A DNA stretch of 64,000 nt from Isoetes taiwanensis (lineage: Eukaryota > Streptophyta > Lycopodiopsida > Isoetales > Isoetaceae). The stretch is from contig JAJEKV010000269.1 in the NCBI GenBank assembly GCA_021234155.1, positions 312,001-376,000 of the forward strand. The letters run 5' to 3'. Within the stretch, counting starts at the first letter, position 1. Every line of letters begins with the position of its first letter. The translations under genes and the position numbers were made by a program. Under the pieces are notes generated by a model, which made no database searches, was not told the DNA's origin, and worked only from the letters and a program-made list of their open reading frames with translations. This document shows, piece after piece, positions 1 to 11,365 of the stretch.

Positions 1-1812
1 AAAGATGGAGCTCACCATTATTGTTCTGTAATTTCCAGGTTTCTGTCTGCTCCCCCCTTTGTGTAGGGGTATGACCGTGTTGTACGCCCATCTGTCTGGG
101 AGTCCCATGTGTATTATACCGTTGAATATATCTGTCACATGTTTCCCTATCACAGTGTCTGCACATTTTAGCAATTCCACAGTTAGTCCATATAGGTCTA
201 GAGCTTTGTTGTTGGCCATCCTGTTTAGTGCTATCATCACTTCCTATATGCTGAAACACGGTGTGTCCATCTCTTGTAGTTCTGGTATTGGTGCCGTGGA
301 AGCCCCGGTCTTATACAATTTTTCAAGGTATCTCTCCCATCCGTCTGCCCTAATGTCGCCTTGTGTGTTCCCATTTTTCTTATTCCCTTGTCCTTTCCCT
401 TTAATATCCTTTCCAGAATTTTCGGGGTTGTTTTTTGAGTAGTTTAGCCAGTCCCCATTGGTGTTGTACTAAGTTTTTGTTTTGCTTTGCCTTCAGCATT
501 CTCAAATATACCATTTTTTCAGTTTGATATGTCTCTTTTCCTTTCTGCACTCTGACCTTTCTTTTTTGTTCCCTGCACTCATCATCGTACCAGATTGAGG
601 CCTTGAAGGCATTATTCCCCCTTTTTTCTTCTTCTTTTTCCAAAAACTTCTGTTGCTACTTTTACTGTTATATCATTAAGCATGTCCCCATTTTCGTCTG
701 TCCTATGCTCCCAGTTCCATTTTCCCATTTCTTCTTTGATAGACTGTACAAATGTGTCTGCATGTTTATCCTGAAATTGTATTTTCAACTTCCCCTTATC
801 TGTCTCTCTTCCCTGTTGTCTGTCATTTGGAGTCTGCTCGTTTCCTGTAAGTGTCAACTGTATGGGTCTATGACTCTCCCTTTTTCCGATCGGCCATTCT
901 AGGAGCATAAATCCCGAGACTATATCCGCTGCTGCATCATTCATTATCACATAGTCTACTATACTTCTCCTGTGTATGTTCTGGCTCGTGAAATTCCCTG
1001 ACCCTTCCCACCTCTGTACTCCATTGGCTATAATGACCCCCGTAGCTGTGCATACCTCGAGCAGTAGCTCCCCTTTAGCATTGACCTCTGCCCTGTCCTC
1101 TGTCTGTCTTTCCCACTCTTGTTATCTGGCCGTGTGGGTCCATTGTCCATTCGTATCCTCTATACTTGTGTTTTGTGCTTGTTCCTGGCCTGTTCTGGCA
1201 TTTAGATCTCCTATTAATATCATTGGTCCCTGTTCCTTCCATTTCATCATAGTCTCCCCCAGTTCTAGCTTATCACTGCTCGGTGGGTAATATGCTATAA
1301 TCAGAATTAAATCCTTTTTGTTTTGTAATTAAATACTCAACATCATGTATCTCTTATTGACATCTGAGTGTAAAATACATGCACTGTTTACTACATTCTC
1401 TTTGACATAGCAGGCTAGACCTGCACTCCCTCTTCCCATTTTAAAATCTTTGTCCTTCCAGCACGTGAATAATTGGTACCCTTCCTCCTCCGGCAGCCGT
1501 TTTATATTGTGTTCCCATGTCTCTACTAGACATATTATGTCACAGCTGTGTGCTCCCTCCAGCCTCTCCCCGTCATCCCAAGGATATCCGGTACAGTTCC
1601 AGTACCATATCGCCAGCGTCTCTTTCCTCGAGGCTGCTCCCTCGGGGTCTCCATGCGTTTCCCATTCTTCTCGGTCGTCCCCTGGTCTTTGCGATCGGGG
1701 TTGGATCCATGTTTCCGGTTTGGGGTATTCGGTCTGTGCCGTCCCCTTTTTCGCTTCTTTCTTCCTCTTTGCGCCGACTTGTTTCGGGGGCCACTGCTGT
1801 TATTGCCCCCCC
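1..1812 (-). pseudogene. LINE ORF2 fragment: APE-type endonuclease and start of reverse transcriptase
   Basis: Read leftwards from 1812 this is the second ORF of a non-LTR retrotransposon. The endonuclease begins near 1625 with WNCTGYPWDDGE followed by CDIICLVETW (the metal-binding E), then MGRGSAGLACYVKENVVN, AYYPPSS, LIGDLNARTG near 1210, NGVQRWEGSGNFTSQN and SIVDYVIMND near 960. These are the ordered motifs of the exonuclease/endonuclease/phosphatase fold that nicks target DNA. The last motif, usually SDH, reads ESH. A linker rich in K and R (PRKFWKGY near 405) leads to the start of the RT, with NKALDLYGLTVELLK near 200 and NYRTIMVSSIF at the window edge. The reading frame is broken at several points (about 1320, 1130 and 400), so this copy is dead. 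The rest of the RT lies outside the window. The 5' part (ORF1) lies at 13816-14693, because a Ty3 element has split the LINE. Confidence 0.85.
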
Positions 1813-4269
1813 TGTTAGCCTAAAACCTGGAATTTTAGCCTAACCTCAAAGGAAGTGTAAACAAACTGGTCAGGACCTCCAGATCACTTAGGGTGATCAA
1901 TCCTTAATCATATAAAGCAAAAGAACTCAATTTCAAATCTTTGGTTTTGTCAAAATCACTACAAACCCCTCGGCGTAAAAATCGCCGTCGAACAAAAATC
2001 AATCTTGTAATCCACACCCTTTAAGATTTTTTGAGTTTTGGTTTTGGTATGAGTTATAGACAAGTAGAGGGAACTACTTGGTGAAAGTCCTGTTCTCGAT
2101 TTGGATAGGGGAAGACCAAGAAAATCAATGTCAAAGTTCAGTCAAAAATTGGTCAATGCCAAAACAGAGAGCCAAAATTTGCAAATGGAGTTTGGTGATG
2201 AATTTTGAGTTGGAATTTGTGCAAATGACCTCAGAATGAACTCTAGATCACGTGCATAGGGATTTCTTGACAAGCAAACACTATGATATTTACTGAGACA
2301 GACCAAAGTCTTGAATTCTGTCACAGTTTGTGATGTATATGAAAAAACTATTTTTCTTTGTTTTCTTTGCATATAAACAATATTCAATCCTATTTAAGGC
2401 TGGGACACAACTATTTAGCTGGGATTCAACTTAAAATATCTGATTTTTATTGGTCATAGACAGGGCATTATGATTTATAACTTGAGAAGATGGCAACACT
2501 ATTTTTCGTGCAAAGAATATGCATTAAGATCATAAAATATCACAGGAGTTCAGAAATCTCAGGAGAAAATATCCAAAATAATGCTTGAGAGTAACTCCCA
2601 AAGCATAGTAAGCTTCTGATAATCTAGAAATTGTCTGGAAGAGAAAGTAATAAGGAATTTTGAATTGCAGTAGAAGTTTTGGTGTCAGGTAGGTCACAAC
2701 ACAGTCGGTCTTCGATCAAAATACAGTCAATCTTCAATCTCGAACAGGATTAGCTGAATTTGGAGTAGAACAGATCAATAAAATATCAAAGATATAGAAA
2801 GCGCCCAGATCACAGAGGTATATCTCCGAGGGGGGTGTTGATTTGATCTGTGATGCTGGCTTAAGAACTGTTCTTCCCCAAAACTAGCTCGGCCGAGTGA
2901 TTTTAGGCCTAATTTGAGCAATTTCTATCAAACCAAGTGCCACAGAGGATCACCGAGGTCTCGGAAAAGGTTCAGGAGCTGATTTCGGGAGAAAATTGGC
3001 GGGGTTCAATCAAATTATGGCACGATTTGGCCGGATTTAGCAGGTTCCCCCGTTTCTTAGGATTCATCGAAAAATCTTGAGGGTGATATATCCCACAGGC
3101 AAAAACGAGTCTGGAGGCTTCTGTATATAAGGAATAGTGTTGACCTCACTATTGACTTTGCGTGCCACGCAGAGGGGACAACCAGCCCGTGTCTGGCCCC
3201 CACGCCCTGCTGCCACGTGGAAAAATGGGGGGGGTGACCTGGAGCTATGCAGAAGTAGATAGGGTAGATAGGCTAGAATAGGTTTTTCTATTTTTTGGCA
3301 CGCATCCCAAGAAATAATATTTGAGGAATTTTCCAAGGTCTTTTTTGAATTTTGGAAAGGCCAACATAGCTATTTTTTGCCAAGCTCCAAATCTAGAGTG
3401 TTTTCAAGTCAAATTGAGATACTTGAAATTTTGCCCATTTTGACCATGGTCAATGAGTTTTCAACCTTGGGAATGGTGAAAAAATCATAGGAAGAGGGTG
3501 AAAAGATAGGAAAAAAAAGGCTATGGCAGGATTTAGGGAAATAAGATGAAAGTAAAATTCAAGCCTCCTTGCTCTTGAAGTTTTTCATGATCTCTTGAGA
3601 GCAATTCACAAGTGGAGGTGAGGCCAATAAAAATATAGGTAGTGAAGTAATGAAAGAAGGCATGACAAGGTGGAAATGGGGTATAAAAAGATGAAAGGAA
3701 AGTGGATATGGAATGGATGAAATGGATAAAGGATGGAAACCCCCCAGAGCACATGATCTTATCTCCAAAGCTCAAATCATACCTCATAACTTTGCTCAAG
3801 GCCCTAGGGTCTTCCAAACTTCAAACAAGGTCTTCCAATCTTCAAGGCCTAAACAAGAGCAAAATTCACCTTTTAAAGTGACATCTTCATAGGTGTGACT
3901 TCCAAACCATTGGTGCAACTCCATTTAGCTCCATATGAGTGAATATGAGCAACATGCTTATAACTCCTTGTATAGCTTGCTATATCCTTTGCCTGGTCTT
4001 CAAGAAATAAGAATGTAACTAGAAAATTTCCTCAAAGGAAAGAATTAGGCTATACGACCAAGATCCCAAGGGTCTTCCAAACTTGAGCCAATTTCTTCCA
4101 AACTCTAGCAGGATCAAAATAACACTAACTCTTACCATATGAGTAATAGGAAAGTAACTTAAGATGAAACCTCAAAAGAAACCACAAGTCTTCCAAACTC
4201 TGACAAGTATCTTCCAATCTTGAAACTCTAGGTATCATGATGGTCCATGTTGCCCAAAAAGGGGCAACA
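1813..4269 (-). repeat. 3' LTR of element 1
   Basis: This is the downstream LTR of the minus-strand element, 2457 bp. On the plus strand it runs from TGTTAGCC to GGGGCAACA. It matches 11366-13815 along its length; for example about 2520-2830 equals about 12070-12380 without a visible difference. Differences are clustered, mostly as short indels around CG-containing spots (about 1945-2000, 2095, 2890, 3190-3235). Confidence 0.93.
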
Positions 4270-5853
4270 TCTCCTCAAAAGGAAAGAATGAGGCTGGTCC
4301 CCTCAGCCTCAAAGGAAAGAAATGCTAACCAAGGTCTTCAAAATATCAACAAGTGGTGGAGGGAATAGAATTACTCTGCAAAGGGTGGGAAATATGAGGC
4401 AGAGTATAAGGTAATGGAGAGAGTGATAAGAAAATAAGATCAAATGGAGGGTAGGACAACTCAAGACAGGTGAATATGGAGAAGAAGTGGATGAACCTGC
4501 ATATGACAATGATAATCAAATTAGCATGAGTGCCAAATAGAGGGATGAGTAACAATGTAGGATTAGCACTCTTAAAATTTCATATGGAAGCAAGGGCTAG
4601 ATGGAAAGAGGCCAACTTAAGACAAATAAGAGTAATGAGCAAATGGACCTGAAATGACAACACTCAAAATTGTTAAAGCATAGCAAATCTCTACCCTATT
4701 TAACTAAACTTCTACTATTCAAGAAATTTGGCTCATACAACCATTGAATGTATTTCAACCTAAAAATTCAAACCTTCAAACCAAAAAATTCAAACCATCG
4801 AGCTCGAACCCTAATTTGCTCCTCCTCCGCCGCGTGCTCAAAAAAACTCGACCTCCCTTGCCGATCATGGCTCCTTTTTCTTACCATACACCTATCGGGA
4901 CAATGTAACGCCTGATCCGAAAGCAATTTAGGAGTACTTCCCGAGCTTGATCCAGCTCTGAGAGTACCTATTCCTTATGGTGTAATCAGAGACTGCAAGA
5001 AATGCATACAGATTTAATGGAACAATGTTTTAATTAATGAAGAACCTCTTCCTCGTGGAAATTTTTGCACATGCATTTTCGAGGCAAAGTTGTATATGGG
5101 AAGGCACAAATGTTGACCAAAACTACCCCGACCTAAAAAGGAACTCTACAAAAAGACATGAACCATGATCACCTTGCCATGGAGTGTTTCCTTGGGCAAA
5201 AGACTTATCAAGAGAAACTAGCAGCACTGCACAGGTATCAGAACACAAAGGCTCTGTGGGCCAGAATTTTTACAAGGGAATGTATTCAGATGCTACATAT
5301 GCACTACTTTTTGTGTAAGCATCATCATGAGTCGACGGATGCTCAATTTGATGTATATAGGCAGTTATACTACTCCCAATGGGATGCTAGCAGATAGCTA
5401 TGGTTCCTTGATGCTTCTCATGATAAAAGAGATGCATTTCAAACTCAAAAGAGAATCTCCGGAGTGAAGATCAAGATGTTTTGGTACCATGAACAATTTT
5501 TTTACCAGATATAATGGTCTCTTGATGTTGCAGATGGCTCTCCTTCGATAAGATTCCTACTATCCCTTCAGGGAATACTGATAGCATTGGCTTCCTATGA
5601 GAGGATCTGATCATCTGTAAATTTGTGTACCCCTTTTTTTTTTTTGACGAAATTAGCTCACCTCAAAGGAAAAATGGTCTTGATGGTACAAGTATTAAGA
5701 ACCTTGAATACAACTAACCAAAAACAACTTAGCAAATCCAATCAACAAGAATCTACAGCTTAAGCCTAAAGGGAAATGAACAGAACCAATCAAAAGAGTT
5801 TTAAATCTTCAATTTTCAACAACAATTAACCTACTCTAAGTTAAAATAAGTAT
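4270..5853. other. 3' non-coding region of element 1, with an isolated sense-opposite ORF
   Basis: This lies between the integrase end and the 3' LTR. Next to the LTR (element orientation) is a purine-rich TTTTGAGGAGA that could serve as polypurine tract. A plus-strand ORF at 5158-5397 (79 codons, opposite to the element) is followed in the same frame, after one stop, by about 30 more plausible codons. Its content (Tyr/His/Trp-rich, with QEKLAALHRYQNTKALWARI) looks like real coding sequence, but I do not recognise it. It may be a captured host fragment. A stretch at 4800-4960 (CGAACCCTAATTTGCTCCTCC) resembles a plant 5' leader. Confidence 0.5.
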
Positions 5854-7272
5854 TCATATAGGAGCAAAAAGGCCTAAACATGCATGTTGAGGCCAATATC
5901 TTTTCAAATGTCGGATATTTGTAGGATTTGGTAATTCCAAACCCTGCTTTGAGATCCTTAAGCCAATAGGATGAACAGCCAACTTCTTTTTAACTGTAAG
6001 GGCCTTCCCAAGGATTTTCAAATTTAGATAGCTTACCTTCATTTGCAACATCCCATTTGAGCACGAGTTCCAATGGAGCAAATCTATCCTCGAGCTTGTG
6101 AGTCGCTTTAAAAGTCGCCGCACTCCTAGCCTTCTTAAGTAGATTGAAGTTTTCTCGTGATCAAATCTATCCTCATCCAATTTTAGCAAAACTTCATACC
6201 TGTGTTGTAATGCTTCAAGAAACTCCGTGATCCAACTTGAGTGCCATTCTCAAAGAGGGAATCTCCAACTCAACAGAATAATCGCTTCAACACCATAAAC
6301 CAAACTCAAGGGAGAAGCATTAGTGGCAGCTTTAGCGGGTGATTCTATGAGCCCAAAGGGCATCATATAATTTCAAATGCCAATCTTTTGGTTTTGGCAA
6401 ACCGCTTTTTTCTGCAAAATTCCCTTTAAGCACTTTGTTAGTAGACTCAAATTTTGACCATTTCCTTGAGGATAATAGGCTGAGCTTTTCACATGTCCGA
6501 TTTTGAGACTTGAAACAAGAATTTGAATAACCTCATTAATAAAAAGTAGAGCCTCTATCAGTCAAAATTTTGAAAGGGATTCCAAACCTAGAACAAATAT
6601 TTTCATGCAAAAACCTAGCAGTAGTATATGCATTTGCTTTTCTCAAGGGTGCTGCTTCTGACCATTTGGTAAATAAATCTGTGGCCACAACAATGTATTC
6701 ATGCTGAGCAGAAGATGGGGGATTTATAGGGCCAACATAATCTAGCCCCCAAACTTGAAATGGGCCTGGGGACACAATCCCAGTAAGAGGGGCAGGATGC
6801 AAAATTTTCTTACCAAAGATCCGCATTGATGGCAAGTTTTAATGACATCATAGCAATCTCTAAATAAATGAGGCCAGAAATAACCAGACCTTAATATTTT
6901 TTTGGCAGTTGTATCTGCTGCAAAATGACCACCACAAACACCTTTATGATTCTCAGCAAGCACTAAGGCAGCCTCCTCTTCATCAACACACCTTAAAAGA
7001 ACACCATCCCTGTTTACCTTGCACAAAATATCTCCAATCAAAGTGTAAGTTAAACATTTCAGCCTAAACTTGTAAGCTTGACTTTTAGAAAATTCAGGAG
7101 GTATCTCTTGATATTTGAGGAATTTTCTAATAGATTGCTGCCAACCTTGAGCCTGTTTATCTGAAAGATCTTGTTCATTTGCCACAAGATTAGCCATCTC
7201 TCCTTCTTCCTGCACAACTTCTTCATGCTCAAAATAGGCAGCAGGTAAATACAAACTCGGATTATTCACCAC
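5854..7272 (-). pseudogene. Integrase of element 1
   Basis: The zinc-binding N-terminus reads HKGVCGGHFAADTTAKKIL, then GYFWPHL and CHQC near 6840 (HHCC type). After a frame change comes the catalytic core: WGLDYVGPINPP (first Asp), HEYIVVATDLFTKWSEA and RFGIPFKILTDRGSTF (second Asp) near 6540. The region holding the third acidic residue (SSAYYPQGNGQN near 6490) is in another frame and its Glu is not apparent. The C-terminal part, to a stop at 5854, includes HLKRYWPQHACLG, a loose form of the chain end usual in Ty3 integrases. It would insert the cDNA at the target site. At least three frame changes make it non-functional. Confidence 0.85.
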
Positions 7273-7347
7273 ATGGATGACCTTAACCTTTAGATCATAA
7301 GATCGAGCCTACAAGCCCACCTATGAAGCTTGGGTTTTTCCAATTTC

Positions 7348-8700
7348 TTACCATACAAAAAGGCATGGGATTCTCACTGCATATAAACAAGTAGCTTGGG
7401 ATTTTTTTGTAGAAGATGTCCTTGCCTTTCTATTAAAAAAAATAAGAGCAGCAGCACTCCTCTCTATCTTAGGATACCTCTCCTCGGTTTGAGACCATTG
7501 TTTACTTGCAAAAGCAATGGGGTGCTTTTCCCCGCAAAATAGCAATCCCAACAGCTCTTTTAGTAAAAAGAATGTAAATTGTGAATGGCGGTGAGAGATC
7601 TGGAGTTTTCAATCGAAAGTGGCATGGCAAATAGCTTCTATAATCTGCACAAAAGCCTTCTCACATTCATCAGTCCAAACAATAGCTTTGTATTTACTTT
7701 CTTTTTTACTAACATGGCCCACTCTGGTTAATTTGGAAATAGGACTAACATGGTGAGAGAAATTAGGCACATAAATTCTCAAAAAAGAAGTCATCCCCAT
7801 AAATTCTTTAACATCTCTAAGTGTCTTGGGGTCCAAGAAGCTTCTTTAAGGCAATGATTTTTTCCTCAGCTACTTGAAGACCCTGGGCAGAAACTTCATG
7901 GCCTAACAGTTGGCCTCTAGATGATAAAAAGATGCACTTCTTTGGATTTAGATTAACTCCAGCTTGTCTGCACAATATAAATATTCTTGTTAGCTCAAAA
8001 CATGGTCATTTCCTTCAAGCACCTAGGCATAAATCATCCAGAAGACTCTAAACTGCTCGAGTCATGCTTGCAAAGACAAGTGTCCATGGCCCTTTGAAAT
8101 GTAGTAGGGGGGCATTCATTAAACCAAAAGGCATCCTTTTCATTGCAAAAGTTCCCCATGGGGTGATAAAAGATGTCTTGGGCTGATCTTCTGTTTAATG
8201 CTTATCCGATTGAACCCGAGAGAAACCATCCAAAAATGAGTACATGGATTTACCACCATTGCATAAAGGATTTCTTCTAAAAAAGGCAAGGGATAACAAT
8301 CTTTAATGGTAGCCTTATTAAGATCTCTATAATCTACACAAATCCTCAAAGAACCATTTTTTTTAAAACTGGGACAATGCATGAAACCTGTGAAGGATTT
8401 ACAATAGGCATTATCGGACTCGACTCCTGCATTTTAGACAACTCTTGTTTGATAAGATCCAAGAGTGAAGAATTAATTCTCCTCAATTTCTGTGATAACA
8501 GTTTAGCATCTTCTCGAACTTTTATTTCAAACTCACAAATATTTTTATCAATCCCCTTTAGTTCTGAATATTCCCAAGCAAAAACATCCACCCAATCCTC
8601 AAACAACTCAACCATTTTACCTCTGGCTATCCTCTTCATATAGGTCTCCCATTTGCAAAGTCCTAGGCACACCTTCTTTATTCACTTTAAGCTCCTTGTA
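7348..8700 (-). pseudogene. Reverse transcriptase and linked RNase H of element 1
   Basis: The RT runs leftwards from about 8700: FAWEYSELKGID, then LRICVDYRDLNKATIKDCYP and LPFLEEIL near 8290, [12 protein letters not shown] near 8130, the catalytic box as LLDD near 8040, GVNLNPKKCIFL, GQLLGHEVS and the connection domain PKTLRDVKEFMGM near 7800. The linked RNase H follows, with EKHPIAFASKQWS and EERYPKIERSAAA near 7480. These are the standard Ty3/gypsy RT and RNase H motifs. Several frame changes and stops interrupt it. This is the second RNase H in the element; the other lies upstream at 8815-9185. Confidence 0.88.
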
Positions 8701-8814
8701 TGATTCTTCTTGGGCTAAGTTTATAGTTAAGATAGGATGAAGTTGAGGAAGCTCATCTTCATCTAAGAAGTCTTCTTGGATAGCTCCTTCGGATAAGTGC
8801 TCCAATAATGTTCC

Positions 8815-9410
8815 CCCGCACAATAAATCAGCCTCAAAGTTTTTAGATCTTGGAATATGATGAATCTCCCAATGATCAAAAAAGTTAACAAATCTCGAGC
8901 TTGAGTGTTCAAATCCTCCATCTCATGATGCTTTGTTTGGTATTCTCCCAAAAATGTCCCCCAAAACCAGGTGTGAGTCTCCATAAATAATAATATAGGA
9001 AATATTCATGAATTTTGCTTCTGAGGGCCTGCAATGAGGGCTCTATATTCTGCTGCATTAGAGGAAATATTAGGATGAATTCTCCCTATTTTGGTCATTA
9101 GTTTTAAATTTGTATCCTTTAGAATAGCAGCAGAAGAAGCAATTCCTAATTTTTTGGACATACCTCCATCAAACCAAAGGTAGGCCTTATTTCCTTCCAG
9201 ATCAGAAGATTCAGCATGAGCAAAGTTGACCACTTCTTCTTTTATACCAACATCCAGACCTAAACTATAAATTCTGGCTCCTCTTCCCGCAAAAATATCC
9301 ACATCTATGAACCTAATATTAGCAGAGGGATCAGTCTTGTTTACCAATTTAATGGAGGTTGCTCCATTTGAAATAGTGCAGGACGCTTCGGACCATATCG
9401 CCCCTAGCAT
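8815..9410 (-). pseudogene. Extra stand-alone RNase H domain between protease and RT (element 1)
   Basis: After a spacer (residues 1-75 of the 9410-9006 frame), an RNase H of the plant RVT_3 type starts with AYLWFDGGMSKKLGIASSAA near 9180 (first catalytic Asp). SSNAAEYRALIAG follows (Glu), then GDSHLV in a shifted frame near 8970 (second Asp), and HHIPRSKNFEADLL near 8860 (His and last Asp region). It is distinct from the RNase H fused to the RT, which lies at about 7560-7420. In the plant Tat-type elements I know, a second (archaeal-like) RNase H lies after RT-RNase H, towards integrase. Here it precedes the RT. Element 2 has the same order. Confidence 0.85.
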
Positions 9411-9842
9411 CTACTTTGTTTTCATCCATCTTCTTCCCAATAATAAATCATAAATGTTAGAATGATGAACATTCTCAAAATCAACAACCACAAATGTAGC
9501 TAGCACAATAATACCTCCTGTATTAACAGACACATTCCTCACAATTCCCTTTGGCACTACCTTAGCATTGGAAAAAGATTTTAGAACAATAGAAGTATTG
9601 TCTTCTACCTTGAGATCCAATGCTTTCATGACATGGTAAGGCATGACATTTAGAGAGGAACCTCCATCTAGCAAAACCTTATCCGGATGGAAAGTACCTA
9701 TGGTGGCATTACAAGTAAAAAGCACCGGATCTTGGTTTGCTCGGTAGGGCTTCGTAAATATTGTGACAAGTCTCACCTTGATTTCTTCAACATTTTGAGT
9801 GCTCTTGATAAGCTTTTCCCTATAAGATGGTGCAATTCTCAA
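9411..9842 (-). pseudogene. Aspartic protease of element 1
   Basis: This 143-codon open stretch holds the retropepsin signature DKVLLDGGSSLNVMPYHV, with D-G-G in place of the usual D-T/S-G, and the hydrophobic-plus-Gly closing motif IYDLLLGRRWM. It would cleave the polyprotein. It is open by itself but separated by frame changes from gag upstream. A stop directly precedes the RNase H spacer frame. Confidence 0.82.
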
Positions 9843-10014
9843 GAGAGTTAATAAGTCTACTGATAACTTTGGAGTTTTTCATGAGCAATTCAAATTCATC
9901 AAGTTCAGAATCCTACGTTTTTATACCTTTGGACGGGGAGGAGGGGCTATACTCTGGGGAATCTGGTTGAAATGTTACCTTATGGGGTGTAGTTGGTGGA
10001 ATAGAACCCGCAGG

Positions 10015-11030
10015 TTACCTGAATAAGGCCTGCACGTGTCGCACAACCATAACATCTTGCTCCTCTTGTCCCCCCCGCACAAGTCTCAATAAAACTAACA
10101 TTTGACACTGTTTATCCTTTTCTTGTCTTGCAAAGTAATTCTTGACACTGCAGAACACGTCATCATGACCTACCTCTTTACAAAAAGGAATGTGCATGAG
10201 GACATTCTCTACCAAAATGGCCTTTCCTGTTGCATTTAGGACAAGGCCTAGCATAACAATTCTCAGCCCTATGAAAAGGCTTACCACGGTTTGTACAATC
10301 GGTGAGGTGAGCTAGAAGAAGAAGTACCATTTCCATTTTTCAACTCCATGAGTTGTTTAGTCACCTCTAAAAGAGCTTGGATACTTTACTTATCTCAGAT
10401 TTCATCTCAAACCACGAGGGTTTAATTCCTCAACTTTTGGCTTTTTCTTTTCTTTCTCGAATCGCATATCTGAGAACAAAGATTAGTATAGTGTAGCTCA
10501 TGCTCAGAATCATGATGAGAAGGATAGAATGGGTCTCGGATTTCTTCATCAGGCAAATAGCTTAGCAATTCTACTAAATCCACAGCCTTTACAAATGCTT
10601 TATGAATAGAATCTAGTTCACCAAATCTCTGAAGTTTTAGCAATTTCCTATAAATCCTGGGTCTGGGCATCAAACCTTTGATAAAAGAAGCAACCAAATG
10701 CAAAGTTGGGTGAGAGACTTGGTTCCTGTTACAAACTAGCAAATAAGAGTTAAATCTTTCCACATACTGCTTCACACTTTCACCAGGTCTAATAGAGAAA
10801 GAATTGAGTTCAAAAACAAGATCCTGAGGCGAAGTAGTCTTACCAAACCTTGATAGAAACTTTTGTTCCAATTCATCCCACTTAGTACCAATGGAGAGCT
10901 CAAAATCCAACCAAGACCTGGCCTCATCACCCTTCATGCACTTGGTGAACTCAGAAAATCTGGAGCCTTTTTTTCTCCCATGCTCCTCATAGTATTCTTC
11001 AAAATTCTTCAAAAAATGGTTGGCATTCAT
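10015..11030 (-). pseudogene. Gag of element 1 with zinc knuckles
   Basis: The frame at 11030-10422 is a retrotransposon gag domain: FLKNFEEYYEEHG, SRFSEFTKCMKGDEARSW, DELEQKFLSRFG, the block FSIRPGESVKQYVERFNSYL, and VASFIKGLMPRP. Downstream, near 10280-10190, are two CCHC knuckles. The first reads CTNRGKPFHRAENC, where one Cys is replaced by Arg; the second reads CPKCNRKGHFGREC. Gag would form the particle and bind RNA. The start at 11030 is the first Met of the recognisable domain, though SPPYYDSS upstream may belong to it. The knuckle part is in another frame. Confidence 0.85.
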
Positions 11031-11343
11031 GGAAGAATCATAATAAGGAGGAGAAACAGTCTGATTAGCTCAAAATGATAAGGGGCTGGTGGAGGAGTTG
11101 GCTCAAAAAGATTTTGAACTTGTGAAGACGAGGGCAAGGTAGAAATATTTGTAACATTGGTAGACTGATAGAGAGGAGCTTGTGGAGGAATAGGCACATT
11201 GGGAGTGTTTGTGGCATTGGTTATAGATGGTAGCCACTCTCATGCTTACTCCTACTAATTTCTGGTTGATTTGTCTCCTCAGTGGTTCAAAGCAGGCTCA
11301 AAGATGCTTCTTTGGCCCCATTTGAGTTCAATTTCCAGGTAAA

Positions 11344-11362
11344 GATCTCGGTAGGACCTCCA
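11344..11362 (-). other. Primer-binding site of element 1, tRNA-Gln type
   Basis: Three bases inside the 5' LTR end, the minus strand reads TGGAGGTCCTACCGAGATC. This fits the complement of a tRNA ending ...GGTAGGACCTCCA, the form I recall for tRNA-Gln. Element 2 has TGGAGGTCCTACCGGGATT at the equivalent place. Confidence 0.75.
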
Positions 11363-11365
11363 AAA

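Noticed and set aside
1450-1843. Overlapping plus-strand ORFs as genes
   Set aside because: They are shadows of the minus-strand LINE ORF1 tail and endonuclease, whose motifs explain the sequence.
3533-4555. ORFs inside the LTRs (also near 12618-13367)
   Set aside because: They recur in both LTRs with frame changes between copies and encode no domain; they are LTR sequence, not genes.
8377-8643. 88-codon plus-strand ORF
   Set aside because: It is antisense to the RT of element 1 and its sequence is explained by the RT motifs.
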